This document shows positions 1 to 7,648 of a DNA stretch of 64,000 nt, piece by piece. A model generated the notes under the pieces. It did not search any database, had not been told where the DNA came from, and saw only the letters and a program-made list of their open reading frames with translations. The stretch is from the NCBI GenBank assembly GCA_038106145.1, contig JAYODD010000010.1, positions 1 through 64,000 on the forward strand, read 5' to 3'. The DNA is from JBFJKD01 sp038106145 (lineage in GTDB: Bacteria > Pseudomonadota > Gammaproteobacteria > Pseudomonadales > Porticoccaceae). How positions within the stretch are numbered: position 1 is the stretch's first letter; each line of letters opens with the position of its first letter. The translations under genes were made by a program, and so were the position numbers.

Positions 1-1249
1 ACTCAATATTTAAATTATCTCCAGCCATTCCATGAAGAGCTAAAGTAGGGTTTACAGAAATTTGAAGCATTCGCATGACTGATCGGCGCGCTAATAGAAA
101 ATCTATATTCTTTGTTTGGGATTTTGAGATATTTACAAACTGACGTAATACTTCATTACGCACTATTCCATACAAGGCTTGCTGCCCTGGAGCCATATCA
201 ACTTGATAATAATTTCTTGATACTGGTGGAAGACCTAGCTCTTGTTTCGTGGTTCTAACGTAAAGCTGCCCGAGAACATTCTTTGGCACAGCCCCTCGTT
301 GAATTTGTATGTCTAAACCATGTCCAGGCCATAAAAAACCTAGCTGCGAAGCCAAGTCACTAACTGCTTGAGGCATTGGGGTTCCCGACAGAATATCTCT
401 TCTTGCAGGTAATGCCGCCACATTAAGCAAAAAAGCACCTCTTTGTGACCCCCACCCTGCCTTCATCCTATGAGATTCATCCAAAACGAGATGTACAGGT
501 GTGCTTGCAAAATAGGCAGCCATCGTAGATTGTTGCCTTACTAACAAGTCATAGGAAATTAAAAATCGAGTTGCACCAGATCTGAGTTTTTTTGCAGAGT
601 CCTGCTCATTTCCATTAAGCATGACAAACTGTTCGCTACCATTATTTGGAGCATTCGTGTCCATACACTCTTCAACAATATGGCTCCAAGCTGGAAATGC
701 GGACTTTGGGCAAACAACAAATAAATGCTGACCTTCTTGCCGGGTCAAGATGTGTATCGCAAATGTGACAGTGGTCTTACCCGCACCGGGTACAGAAAAG
801 TTTGCGCCATGCGGTAAGGATAGGAGGTGTTGAACATCTCTTAACTGAAAGCTTTTTAAAACCCTTTTTGTAAAACCGAGCTGAAGTAACCGTGAGGCAA
901 TCTCCTCCTCACTAATCGTAATAGTAATTTCATTACGCGCCTCTCTGGCTTTCTTTATTTCTCTTAGAAAATCCTGAATTTTCTCTACTGCCTTACCTTC
1001 TGGTAAAAAACGAAAATTCAATGTGCGTTGAGATGCTTTACTTCCAAATTCTCGAATTACATCTAGCGTCTCTGGCCAAGATATTTCAATTTCATCCTCG
1101 TATACTATAGCGGTAATATTTTTTTCAAGAAATCGTGCTTTCAGGCGCTCCCAGATTGAAGAACTTTCTTTTAAGTGCTCACGGATAAATCGCCCCGAAA
1201 CCCGAACGGGGTCATAGTCAACTCTTATAATCGAGGGAGCGTCTGTCAT
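1..1249 (-). CDS. SNF2/DEAD-like superfamily 2 helicase, C-terminal part beyond the window
   Basis: The reading frame is open from an ATG at 1249 to the window edge (416 codons, incomplete). After about 130 N-terminal residues without a recognised domain comes a Q-like segment (FQLRDVQ, about 135-141). Walker A follows (SVPGAGKTT, about 152-160), then a DEAH-type Walker B as LVLDESH (about 254-260), then motif III as LSGTP (about 287-291). This is the N-terminal RecA lobe of an SF2/SNF2-type ATPase; the second lobe lies outside. Such proteins translocate on or remodel DNA, and many belong to phage-defence or restriction modules. It starts 26 bp after the ParB-like gene on the same strand, so it is probably in one operon with the methyltransferase. 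No strong Shine-Dalgarno precedes the ATG. Confidence 0.85.
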   Translation of the reverse strand, partial: MTDAPSIIRVDYDPVRVSGRFIREHLKESSSIWERLKARFLEKNITAIVYEDEIEISWPETLDVIREFGSKASQRTLNFRFLPEGKAVEKIQDFLREIKKAREARNEITITISEEEIASRLLQLGFTKRVLKSFQLRDVQHLLSLPHGANFSVPGAGKTTVTFAIHILTRQEGQHLFVVCPKSAFPAWSHIVEECMDTNAPNNGSEQFVMLNGNEQDSAKKLRSGATRFLISYDLLVRQQSTMAAYFASTPVHLVLDESHRMKAGWGSQRGAFLLNVAALPARRDILSGTPMPQAVSDLASQLGFLWPGHGLDIQIQRGAVPKNVLGQLYVRTTKQELGLPPVSRNYYQVDMAPGQQALYGIVRNEVLRQFVNISKSQTKNIDFLLARRSVMRMLQISVNPTLALHGMAGDNLNIE

Positions 1250-1275
1250 GGTGAGCTATCAAAATCCTTTTCGTC

Positions 1276-2571
1276 TTATTCTTCGTATTTTTTTAGATCA
1301 TGAAGAAGTTTACCTGAGATAGTATGGATAACTTCTAACTGTTTTCTTATCGCTGGGTAGGTTTTCTTTGATGCGGCAGAGAGGTCAACAGAAGCAAGTT
1401 TCGCATGAGCTTGGCTTATGGATTTTAGCGCTGCCTCACCTGATTTTTGCCCTTTGGCATTCTCTATTGCACTTTGACATACTTCGATAAGAGCATCTAC
1501 TGCATCTCCTTTAGTTTCTTCATCCTTGAGAGATTCGATCAGGTTTTCATATGAAACAGTATCATCATCTTCGACATCTACGCTGAAACCTTCATCATCA
1601 TCATTTTCTTCTGCGATGCATTCAATGCCAAGACTGTCAGATAGTCTGTCTAAGACTTCAGAAGCTAGGTTACCAAACGCAGCATTAAAATCGTAAATTC
1701 GTCCAGGCAGCTTATCTCTATTTTCAAACAATGACCAAGCAATAGCCCTACTAGCATCTTGTAGGTTAGGCTCTTTTCCTTCCAAGCGTTTCGGTAAATC
1801 TTTGAATAACTGCTCTGCATCATCTCTAACGCGACTATATTCACCGGGCGCAAACGCCCAATCCTTTAGATACAACTCTACTTCTGTTAATGCTTGCAAA
1901 GAGTTTTCAATTTCCTTTTTACTTCTGTTCAACATATCAGAAATTTCTGTTGTTGTGCGCCCACTCGACAACAACTTATTAATTAACTGACCATCCCCAA
2001 TCCAGTCATAATCCAATTTTGTTTCTGGTTTTGCCTGTAAGCTAGCTTCGATATCTAAGATTTCATTAGCTGTTGCATCTTCAGGGAGAACCATACAATT
2101 TATATGTGAAAATTCTGAATTCCCAGCAACATCCTCAACTATCAGTTCTCTCATGGCTGCTAAACGGCGATTACCATTAATTACAACCCCGCTTGACGAA
2201 ATGAGTATAGATTCTCGTTGCTTCTCTTTTCTAAGCACATCAATAACAGGAACAACAGAATCTGATTTTCCTTTTCGGGCTAAAGCTGAAAGTATTTCGT
2301 GTTGCACTTGCTGACAACTCTCAGACTCCTGCCCTTTTGAAAAAAAATCAGCCTCTTTTTTATTAACAGTTATATATTCTTTCTGATCTGTAAATGTCCG
2401 AAAATTCTCCATCCTATATACGGGAATATTGATATCAATCCTAATAACTGGCAAAGAGTACTTAGTATTTCTGAACTCATAAAACTCATTTACTTCACGA
2501 GAAGAAGTAACTCCTTTACGTATCAAGACCTCTCTTTCAGCCCGCGACATAAGCCGTATGTCATAACTCAT
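1276..2571 (-). CDS. ParB-like (ParB/Srx fold) DNA-associated protein of the defence island
   Basis: 431 residues. The motif NGNRRLAAMREL (about 132-143) is the hallmark GxRRxxA helix of the ParB N-terminal fold. It is followed by a segment like the ParB ENLQR region (DIEASLQ, about 173-179) and by a helix-turn-helix-like stretch (about 196-222). A strongly acidic patch lies at about 318-334, and the C-terminus looks helical. ParB-fold proteins bind DNA and CTP, and some relatives are nucleases. This one sits between a BglII-like protein and a helicase rather than beside parA, so a partitioning role is unlikely. GAGGAG stands about 10 nt before the ATG. It is 14 bp from the upstream gene and 26 bp from the helicase. 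Its biochemical function is unknown. Confidence 0.75.
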   Translation of the reverse strand: MSYDIRLMSRAEREVLIRKGVTSSREVNEFYEFRNTKYSLPVIRIDINIPVYRMENFRTFTDQKEYITVNKKEADFFSKGQESESCQQVQHEILSALARKGKSDSVVPVIDVLRKEKQRESILISSSGVVINGNRRLAAMRELIVEDVAGNSEFSHINCMVLPEDATANEILDIEASLQAKPETKLDYDWIGDGQLINKLLSSGRTTTEISDMLNRSKKEIENSLQALTEVELYLKDWAFAPGEYSRVRDDAEQLFKDLPKRLEGKEPNLQDASRAIAWSLFENRDKLPGRIYDFNAAFGNLASEVLDRLSDSLGIECIAEENDDDEGFSVDVEDDDTVSYENLIESLKDEETKGDAVDALIEVCQSAIENAKGQKSGEAALKSISQAHAKLASVDLSAASKKTYPAIRKQLEVIHTISGKLLHDLKKYEE

Positions 2572-2585
2572 CTTCTCTTATCTCC

Positions 2586-3047
2586 TCATTCAAAAGCTAT
2601 TAATAGGATTGGCACAGTTATTACGCGATCAAACAACTGCAACTCATTCCATATACGATCTGCATTGGCTATATTAGAACCAATTTTTCTTGCCGCCTCT
2701 TTTGTAGGCACGGCAAGAGCAGCACATTCAATTTTTTTACTTTGAAATAGATATTGAAGTTTAAGCAGGTCATACGGTGCCCGGCTCATATTGCCGGTCT
2801 GCAATTGAAATGCCATATCATCTTTCAGCGCTGATATTGACAACAAAGTGTCATCAGCGAGATTAACACCCCAAGCCCATCCATCCGCATGAAACTCCTC
2901 TGACACATGGCTACGGATTATTTGTGTGCATCGCGATCCAATTTTGATAACAGGAGCTTCAAAAACGTCAGTTATCCAATCTTGTTTATCTCGGCGCTGC
3001 CAATCACTCGATGCGTTATGGTGGTCATATACTCCAGCCAGCTTCAT
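2586..3047 (-). CDS. BglII/BstYI-family restriction endonuclease homologue, probably catalytically altered
   Basis: 153 residues, shorter than BglII (about 220). The stretch from about 72 to 150 follows the BglII-family core: beta strand with xQ-x-Q-x-G-N (81-86), DLLKLQ (93-98), a VPTKEAARKIG segment (113-123) and a final hydrophobic VPILLIA strand (145-151). By eye, the BglII catalytic D-x8-E-x-Q aligns to S72, Q81 and Q83, so both acids appear replaced. Only nearby D76 and D77 could substitute. The start overlaps the methyltransferase stop by 4 nt (ATGA), so translation is coupled, as expected for a type II restriction-modification pair. Family assignment is by motif recognition. Loss of nuclease activity is an inference from the alignment. 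Confidence 0.65.
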   Translation of the reverse strand: MKLAGVYDHHNASSDWQRRDKQDWITDVFEAPVIKIGSRCTQIIRSHVSEEFHADGWAWGVNLADDTLLSISALKDDMAFQLQTGNMSRAPYDLLKLQYLFQSKKIECAALAVPTKEAARKIGSNIANADRIWNELQLFDRVITVPILLIAFE

Positions 3048-3922
3048 TCTTCATTATTCCTCGTTGGTTCGTAAATAGGCTTGTTCATTGGCCTAGTTCG
3101 CAGTGAACCTTTGAGAAGCCCATCTATTCTTTCGTTTGCAATGTCAATGTAGTCAGGCGTGATATCGCAACCATAAGCATTTCTGCCGTGTTTTAGTGCC
3201 GCGATAGCAGATGACCCAGAACCAAGATAAGGATCTAGAACATTCTCACCCGTATTTGTTAATGACAGTACAAGTCGCTCAATTAACCCTACTGGAAATT
3301 GGCAAGGGTGGTCTGTTTTTTCAACATGATTAGACTTTACATTAGGAATATCCCAAACATCAGACGGGTTCTTTCCCAACGGATTTCCCGATTTCTTTCC
3401 TTTGTTTGGGCCTTTAAAATGTTTCTTGTTTGGATATTTTGATGGAACTCGTACAGGGTCTAAATTAAAGGTATAGTCGTCCGACTTCGTAAACCATAAT
3501 ATCGTCTCATGCCTTCCTGAAAACCTCTTTTGACAATGCAACCCATGCCCAAAAGTCCATATAAGACGATTGCGAAGTTTTAACCCGTGGTTCTTAAATA
3601 ATTGATACAGAACGGCATCAAGAGGAAATACTTCACCATTATCTATATGATTTCCAACCTGCCAACATATTGATCCAGTCTCACTCAATAGCCGCACTGC
3701 TTCAGCAATTGCCGCAGACTGCTCTTCTACATAAATATCTAAAGAAGTGCGCTTTTCATACTCTTTACCAATATTATAAGGTGGGGACGTAACAATAAGA
3801 TGCATACTACCTTTTTTGAGGCTACGCATATATTCAAGATTGTCCATGCACTCAACATTTATCTTTGGACTGCTTTTTAATACTCTTACATTGTCCACAG
3901 ACTGTGACTGTTTTAGTGCCAT
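3044..3922 (-). CDS. Type II DNA methyltransferase, beta class (SPPY motif)
   Basis: Transfers a methyl group from SAM to an exocyclic amino group in DNA. Motif IV is TSPPY (residues 45-49) and motif I is DPYLGSG (230-236). Motif IV lies before motif I, which defines the beta class. An S/TPPY motif is typical of N4-cytosine enzymes, although some N6-adenine enzymes have it too. The start was placed at 3922, not the longer frame at 3964, because AAGGAGG lies 5 nt before this ATG. That gives 292 residues. Its stop overlaps the start of the BglII-like gene by 4 nt. The pairing fits BglII/BstYI systems, whose partner is an N4-cytosine methylase. It would protect the host if the module cuts or excludes unmodified DNA. 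Confidence 0.88.
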   Translation of the reverse strand: MALKQSQSVDNVRVLKSSPKINVECMDNLEYMRSLKKGSMHLIVTSPPYNIGKEYEKRTSLDIYVEEQSAAIAEAVRLLSETGSICWQVGNHIDNGEVFPLDAVLYQLFKNHGLKLRNRLIWTFGHGLHCQKRFSGRHETILWFTKSDDYTFNLDPVRVPSKYPNKKHFKGPNKGKKSGNPLGKNPSDVWDIPNVKSNHVEKTDHPCQFPVGLIERLVLSLTNTGENVLDPYLGSGSSAIAALKHGRNAYGCDITPDYIDIANERIDGLLKGSLRTRPMNKPIYEPTRNNEE

Positions 3923-4052
3923 TTCAACCTCCTTGGCAGTTACATTTATTTTCACTATTACCACTAAAATACATTAGCGAAGTAATTTCATTTACCAAAG
4001 TAAAAGCTCTAATAACCTCTATTCATTTCAAAGGTTGAAAAGAGCGTCTTAA

Positions 4053-4193
4053 TTATGCAGCATTTCCAAGACAAGATCTACCGTCAATCTCAATAGCTCT
4101 ATACGCACTTTCAACAAAACTAATGTCCGTTCTATGTTGATAACCTAATATTTCCAATACAGCGAACTTATCCAACTCTTTACCCTGCCACAT
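4053..4193 (-). CDS. Possible small protein, 46 residues, unrecognised
   Basis: An ATG at 4193 opens a 46-codon frame that overlaps the last 14 nt of higA. The product starts MWQGKELDKFAVLEILGYQ and ends LGNAA. No signal peptide, membrane segment or known motif is visible. The overlap and the same direction suggest it could be co-translated with higBA. It could equally be a random frame, or the head of a gene truncated when the island was rearranged. Function unknown. Confidence 0.3.
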   Translation of the reverse strand: MWQGKELDKFAVLEILGYQHRTDISFVESAYRAIEIDGRSCLGNAA

Positions 4194-4485
4194 GAGCTTC
4201 CGGCTGCCACGGATGGATTTTCCTGATTTTCGTACCTAACTCTGCCCGCGCCTTATCCAGGTCATACGTTTTTTGCAGGTTCATCCAAAGCTCCGGCCCT
4301 GTTCCAAAGAACTTACCCAGGCGCAAAGCCGTATCCGCCGTAATATCGCGTTTGCCATGAATGATCTGGGATATGCGGTTCGGCGGCACGTCAATTTGCC
4401 TTGATAACTCCGTGAGTGTCATCTCGATTTCTACCAGTTCGTCCGCCAGGAACTCACCGGGATGGATAGCTTCTCTTTTGGCCAT
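4180..4485 (-). CDS. higA: HigA-type antitoxin, XRE family
   Basis: 101 residues. The protein opens with the HigA/VapI signature HPGEFLADEL (about 8-17), then an XRE helix-turn-helix (about 22-60) containing LSRQIDVPPNRISQIIHGKR and the family segment GTGPELWMNLQ (about 76-86). HigA binds HigB and neutralises it, and it represses the operon through its helix-turn-helix. It lies 23 bp downstream of higB; the toxin-first order is typical of higBA. The 19-bp palindrome at 4801-4819, upstream of higB, is the likely operator. Confidence 0.92.
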   Translation of the reverse strand: MAKREAIHPGEFLADELVEIEMTLTELSRQIDVPPNRISQIIHGKRDITADTALRLGKFFGTGPELWMNLQKTYDLDKARAELGTKIRKIHPWQPEAHVAG

Positions 4486-4508
4486 TTCTAACTCCGTTCT
4501 TAAATAAC

Positions 4509-4784
4509 CTAGTGGTAATCTACGATTTCCACATCATCAGCGCCTTCGTGCCAGGTAAAACAGATGCGCCATTGCTGGTTTACCCTTATGCTGTATTGCC
4601 CTTTCCGGTCACCGGATAACGCTTCAAACCGGTTACTTGGCAAGGCCTTTAATGCCTCTAGGGTTTCAGAGGCATCCAGAATGCGAAGCCGTTTTTCGGC
4701 TTGCCTCTTAAACCCCGAAAAGGCCGGAACTCGCGCCCCTTCGAAAAGGCGTTCCGTCTTCTTACATTTGAAACTTTTTATCAT
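4509..4784 (-). CDS. higB: HigB-type toxin, RelE/ParE superfamily
   Basis: 91 residues, normal length for HigB. The family landmarks are present: FKCKKTERLF (about 5-14), the NRFEALSGDRKGQYSIRVNQQWRICFTW core (about 51-78, in two strands) and the terminal VEIVDYH. HigB is a ribosome-dependent mRNA interferase that inhibits translation when freed from HigA. It is first in a two-gene operon with its antitoxin. A sigma-70-like promoter and a palindrome lie immediately upstream. Its GC content is higher than that of the restriction genes, so it may have joined the island separately. Confidence 0.92.
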   Translation of the reverse strand: MIKSFKCKKTERLFEGARVPAFSGFKRQAEKRLRILDASETLEALKALPSNRFEALSGDRKGQYSIRVNQQWRICFTWHEGADDVEIVDYH

Positions 4785-4800
4785 TTTTACCTTACCACGT

Positions 4801-4819
4801 ATTGACGCATTACGTCAAT
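4801..4819. promoter_or_regulatory. Palindromic operator of higBA
   Basis: ATTGACG-CATTA-CGTCAAT is a perfect inverted repeat with 7-bp arms and a 5-bp spacer, 16 bp upstream of the higB start. It covers the predicted transcription start of the promoter just upstream. Type II antitoxins usually repress their own operon by binding such sites, so this is the expected HigA or HigBA binding site. The repeat is seen; the binding is inferred. Confidence 0.7.
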
Positions 4820-4823
4820 CGTA

Positions 4824-4852
4824 AATATAATAGCAAGAAGATGATGGGTCAA
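4824..4852 (-). promoter_or_regulatory. Sigma-70-like promoter of higBA
   Basis: On the minus strand, TTGACC (4852-4847) is separated by exactly 17 bp from TATATT (4829-4824). Both boxes are one or two bases from consensus. The expected start point falls inside the palindrome at 4801-4819, so repressor bound there would block initiation. Confidence 0.65.
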
Positions 4853-4988
4853 TAGGAAATTCAAGGAAGGATATCCCTGAATGGATGGAAATTCACCAAG
4901 GTGGTACACTTTGACTCACATCGGAGAAATTCGAGAAAAAAGCTCTATATTTATCAGATAGTTATGGGGCTTTGCGAAGCACAGAAAA

Positions 4989-5017
4989 GTGTGGGTTCAA
5001 GTCCTCTCCTGGCACCA
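4989..5017 (+). other. 3' tRNA-like fragment, putative attachment site (attR)
   Basis: The 29 nt contain a T-loop core (GGGTTCAAGTCC) and end in GGCACCA, like the 3' half of a tRNA-Leu-type gene with an encoded CCA. No acceptor 5' strand, D-arm or anticodon arm precedes it. One base fewer than normal lies between the T-loop and the CCA (11 instead of 12), so this is not a functional tRNA. It sits exactly where the AT-rich defence genes give way to chromosomal genes. The simplest reading is the duplicated tRNA 3' end left by site-specific integration. The matching intact tRNA should lie to the left, outside the window. Confidence 0.6.
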
Positions 5018-5167
5018 AATCTGTTAGCGATGATTACCCAACGGGTCCTCAGGTAGAGTACCGCTTGCAGTGCACCCGTCGTTCCAGCGGCCACGAAGCT
5101 TCCCCAGACCAATCCTTAACAAGCACTTCTCGGCTGTCCATGCTCACAGCGCAGCTGTTCCTCCCGC

Positions 5168-6100
5168 CTAAACCAGAATCATTTGTTTGAGATAGGGTGC
5201 CAGCAGCACATAAACTGCCGTAGTAACCGTGAGAGCCGCGCTGAATAGCGCGGAATCGAGACGGAAACGCTCGCAAATCGCGATGCCCACGGCAACGGAA
5301 GGCGCAATGGCAGTGACGGCGGTCGCGGTCAACAGCTCATTTTCGAGGCCAATGCCAACACCTACTGTCAGGCAAATGGCGAGTGCCGCGCCGTGACGCA
5401 CCAGCATAACCGGGGCCAACACCTGCCACTGGCTCAAGCCGCGCAGCGTGAAGGTTGTACCCACCAGGAACAACAGCAGGGGAACGGCGGCCTGTCCGAA
5501 CAACTTGCACGCCGCCACCACCGGCTCGGGGACTGTAATGCCGGCGCCGGTGCAGGCAAGCGCCACCAGCACTGCCCAGAACGGGGGCATACGCAGGAAT
5601 ACCAGACCCGTGCGCCAACCCGCACGGGCACCCTCTCCATACCAACTCGCCACCACGACGCCCAGAGACCAACTGATGGGAAGATTGGCCAGCATTTCAT
5701 AGATCAGGGGTACCCGGGTTAACCCGGCACCCTCGGCAAACAGGCCATCAACCGCCGCCACTGCGGCCCCCAATCCGTTGCCAAAACTGGCCGCCAGCAC
5801 CGCCGCCCCCGCCTGCGCCCGCGTTAGCCACCCACCACGTAGCATCAAGCCAAACCACGCCATCGACAGCGCCATGCCCCCCAGAATCACGGTGGCCGCC
5901 ACCACCGGGACTTGAAACAGCGCGGCATTGGGGGGAGCATTGAGAAAAACGCCCAAAATCAAGGCCGGAACCAGCACGTTGATAACCAGACTGTTTAATA
6001 CGGCGCGAACTTGCGCAATTGGCAGACCACCTGGTTCCCAGTGACGCCAAACTGTGCCCACCAGCAACACGCATACCATCGGTATCAACTTTTCGTACAT
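5168..6100 (-). CDS. AEC (auxin efflux carrier) family permease
   Basis: 310 residues, almost entirely hydrophobic, with about ten predicted membrane segments, the usual size and layout for bacterial AEC permeases. The mid-protein segment SFGNGLGAAVAAVDGLFAEG and the C-terminal FLVGTTFTLRGL are characteristic. The family exports or imports small organic anions (malonate, malate and others); the substrate cannot be read from sequence. The ATG at 6100 is preceded by GGAG at about -8. It is transcribed away from the amidohydrolase at 6482. It is the first chromosomal gene next to the island border. Confidence 0.85.
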   Translation of the reverse strand: MYEKLIPMVCVLLVGTVWRHWEPGGLPIAQVRAVLNSLVINVLVPALILGVFLNAPPNAALFQVPVVAATVILGGMALSMAWFGLMLRGGWLTRAQAGAAVLAASFGNGLGAAVAAVDGLFAEGAGLTRVPLIYEMLANLPISWSLGVVVASWYGEGARAGWRTGLVFLRMPPFWAVLVALACTGAGITVPEPVVAACKLFGQAAVPLLLFLVGTTFTLRGLSQWQVLAPVMLVRHGAALAICLTVGVGIGLENELLTATAVTAIAPSVAVGIAICERFRLDSALFSAALTVTTAVYVLLAPYLKQMILV

Positions 6101-6481
6101 AGGAAAACTCCAAGGCAGAGCGCGAGCGCGCTAATTCGTGATCAGGGTGCGAAAGGGTTGCTTTATCACTGGACCTGGCGTCAGCGACAAACTCCCTGCC
6201 TGACGCTGCCCCCAACCGGAAATTGGCCACCCCCGGTGTCGACACCACTGGTGGAAATAATTCATTCTAAGCTGTCCGCTCCGCCACGGCTACGGAGGCG
6301 CGGTCCCTCTGCGCGCAATGTGGTGGCGGGCGCTCGGCACCAATCTAGATACGGATCAATAAGCCCGTTATTCCCGCGCGCAACACCCTGTTGCTTTCCG
6401 CAAACAACCACGTACTATTTGATCTACGTCCCGCCGATCAATAACAACCTATCGGGCTATTCACCGACAAGGAACCATTCC
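6101..6481. other. Intergenic region between divergent genes
   Basis: 381 bp separating the AEC permease (minus) from the amidohydrolase (plus), so it should hold both promoters. A plus-strand frame runs through it in phase with the amidohydrolase, but it resembles no protein. I see no clear -35/-10 pair and no strong inverted repeat. Confidence 0.5.
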
Positions 6482-7525
6482 ATGGCCGATCACAAATACG
6501 AAGGTCTGCAGATAAATAACCCCCTGGTTATCGATCCAGCGTGGCTTGCGCAGGTGCGGGAAGATATTATCGACCCCGACCGCATCATTATCGACACCCA
6601 CCACCACCTGTGGTCCCCCGGCGGGTTGATTGAGTACTCGCTGGAAGATCTCTGGGCGGATACCGGCAGCGGCCATAACGTCGTCAAAACCGTATTTATG
6701 GAATGCCACTCCAACTACTACGACGAAGGCCCGGAGCATCTGCGCTCTCTGGGCGAAGTGGATTACGTGACGGAACTGGCGGAGCGCTCCGACCAGGACG
6801 GCAGCGGCCGCGCCAAAATCGCCGCCATGGTGACGAATTTTGACCTCAGGCGGGGCGACGGCGTGGAAGACCTGGTCCACCGCCACCGAGAAGCCAGCAA
6901 GGGCAGGTTCCGCGGCATTCGTCAGGCGCTGGCTAACGCGCGGCCCAATGAGGGTCTATTACTGGAGGCCGCGGGGCCACAGGATTTGTATAAAGACCCC
7001 GACTTTCTACGGGGCATGCAGGTGCTCGGCAACATGGGGCACAGCTACGACTCCTGGCACTATCACTACCAGAATCCAGAGTTTGCCGCCCTCGCCCGCG
7101 CCGTGCCGGGCACCACCATGATTCTCGACCATTTTGGCACCCCGCTTGGCAGCGGCGTCTACGCCAACCGGCGCAAGGAGGTTTTCGAGCAATGGAAAAA
7201 GGATATCGCGGAGATTGCCCGGTGCGACAATACCATTGCCAAACTGGGTGGCTTTGCCATGCCCGATAACGGCTGGGGCTGGAACGGCCGCGCCCTGCCG
7301 CCCAGCTCCGACGAATTTGTGGCGGCGCAGGCGCCCTATTACCTGCATGTGATCGACTGCTTCACCCCCGACCGCTGTATGTTTGAAAGTAATTTTCCGG
7401 TGGACAAGTTATCGCTGTCGTACCAGGTGTTCTGGAACGGCGTAAAAAAAATTGTTAAAGATTTCTCTGAAGATGAGAAAAACGCCATGTTCTCCGGCAC
7501 TGCCAAGCGGGTGTACCGTCTATAA
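6482..7525 (+). CDS. Amidohydrolase family 2 protein (TIM-barrel metal-dependent hydrolase, COG3618-like)
   Basis: 347 residues from the ATG at 6482, chosen because AAGGA precedes it by about 8 nt and because the longer upstream frame resembles no protein. IIDTHHHLW (residues 36-44) gives the HxH metal motif at the end of strand 1. A later barrel histidine is in ILDHFG (about H216), and the C-terminal FESNFPVDKLS is the usual last-strand motif of the family. Members hydrolyse lactones or decarboxylate aromatic acids; the substrate is unknown. A strong hairpin follows the stop. The convergent neighbour is an SDR, which suggests catabolism, but no full pathway is visible. Confidence 0.85.
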   Translation: MADHKYEGLQINNPLVIDPAWLAQVREDIIDPDRIIIDTHHHLWSPGGLIEYSLEDLWADTGSGHNVVKTVFMECHSNYYDEGPEHLRSLGEVDYVTELAERSDQDGSGRAKIAAMVTNFDLRRGDGVEDLVHRHREASKGRFRGIRQALANARPNEGLLLEAAGPQDLYKDPDFLRGMQVLGNMGHSYDSWHYHYQNPEFAALARAVPGTTMILDHFGTPLGSGVYANRRKEVFEQWKKDIAEIARCDNTIAKLGGFAMPDNGWGWNGRALPPSSDEFVAAQAPYYLHVIDCFTPDRCMFESNFPVDKLSLSYQVFWNGVKKIVKDFSEDEKNAMFSGTAKRVYRL

Positions 7526-7546
7526 CCTCGACCAGTTCACCGCACT

Positions 7547-7580
7547 AATTCAACCCGCCGGTTAGTCGGCGGGTTGAATT
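7547..7580. terminator. Bidirectional Rho-independent terminator
   Basis: AATTCAACCCGCCG and CGGCGGGTTGAATT form a perfect 14-bp stem with a 6-nt loop (GTTAGT), 21 bp after the amidohydrolase stop. Two more T follow the stem on the plus strand. It lies between convergent genes, so it can serve both. Confidence 0.85.
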
Positions 7581-7648
7581 TTCGCTCCTGAACCCCTCGC
7601 CAAAAGTTCGACCGACAGCCAATATATTCAGAAAAACCCGTGCCCTGG

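Larger units (their letters stand above)
1..5017. mobile_element. Right end of an integrated genomic island (defence and toxin-antitoxin cargo)
   Basis: The stretch is visibly richer in A and T than the rest of the window, above all from 1 to about 4180. It carries only defence-type genes: methyltransferase, BglII-like protein, ParB-like protein, helicase and higBA. It stops at a 3' tRNA-like fragment on the plus strand (4989-5017), after which GC-rich chromosomal genes begin. Integrases commonly insert at the 3' end of tRNA genes and leave a copy of that end at the far border. That fits an intact tRNA and an integrase lying to the left, outside the window. No integrase is visible here. The boundary is inferred; the composition shift and the fragment are seen directly. 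Confidence 0.55.

Noticed and set aside
4860..4975. Sequence with GGTGGTACACTTTG that recalls the ends of IS21-type elements
   Set aside because: Too short, with no matching inverted repeat or transposase; resemblance is by memory only.
6011..6481. 157-codon upstream extension of the amidohydrolase frame
   Set aside because: The extra residues lack family similarity, and a ribosome binding site stands before the ATG at 6482.
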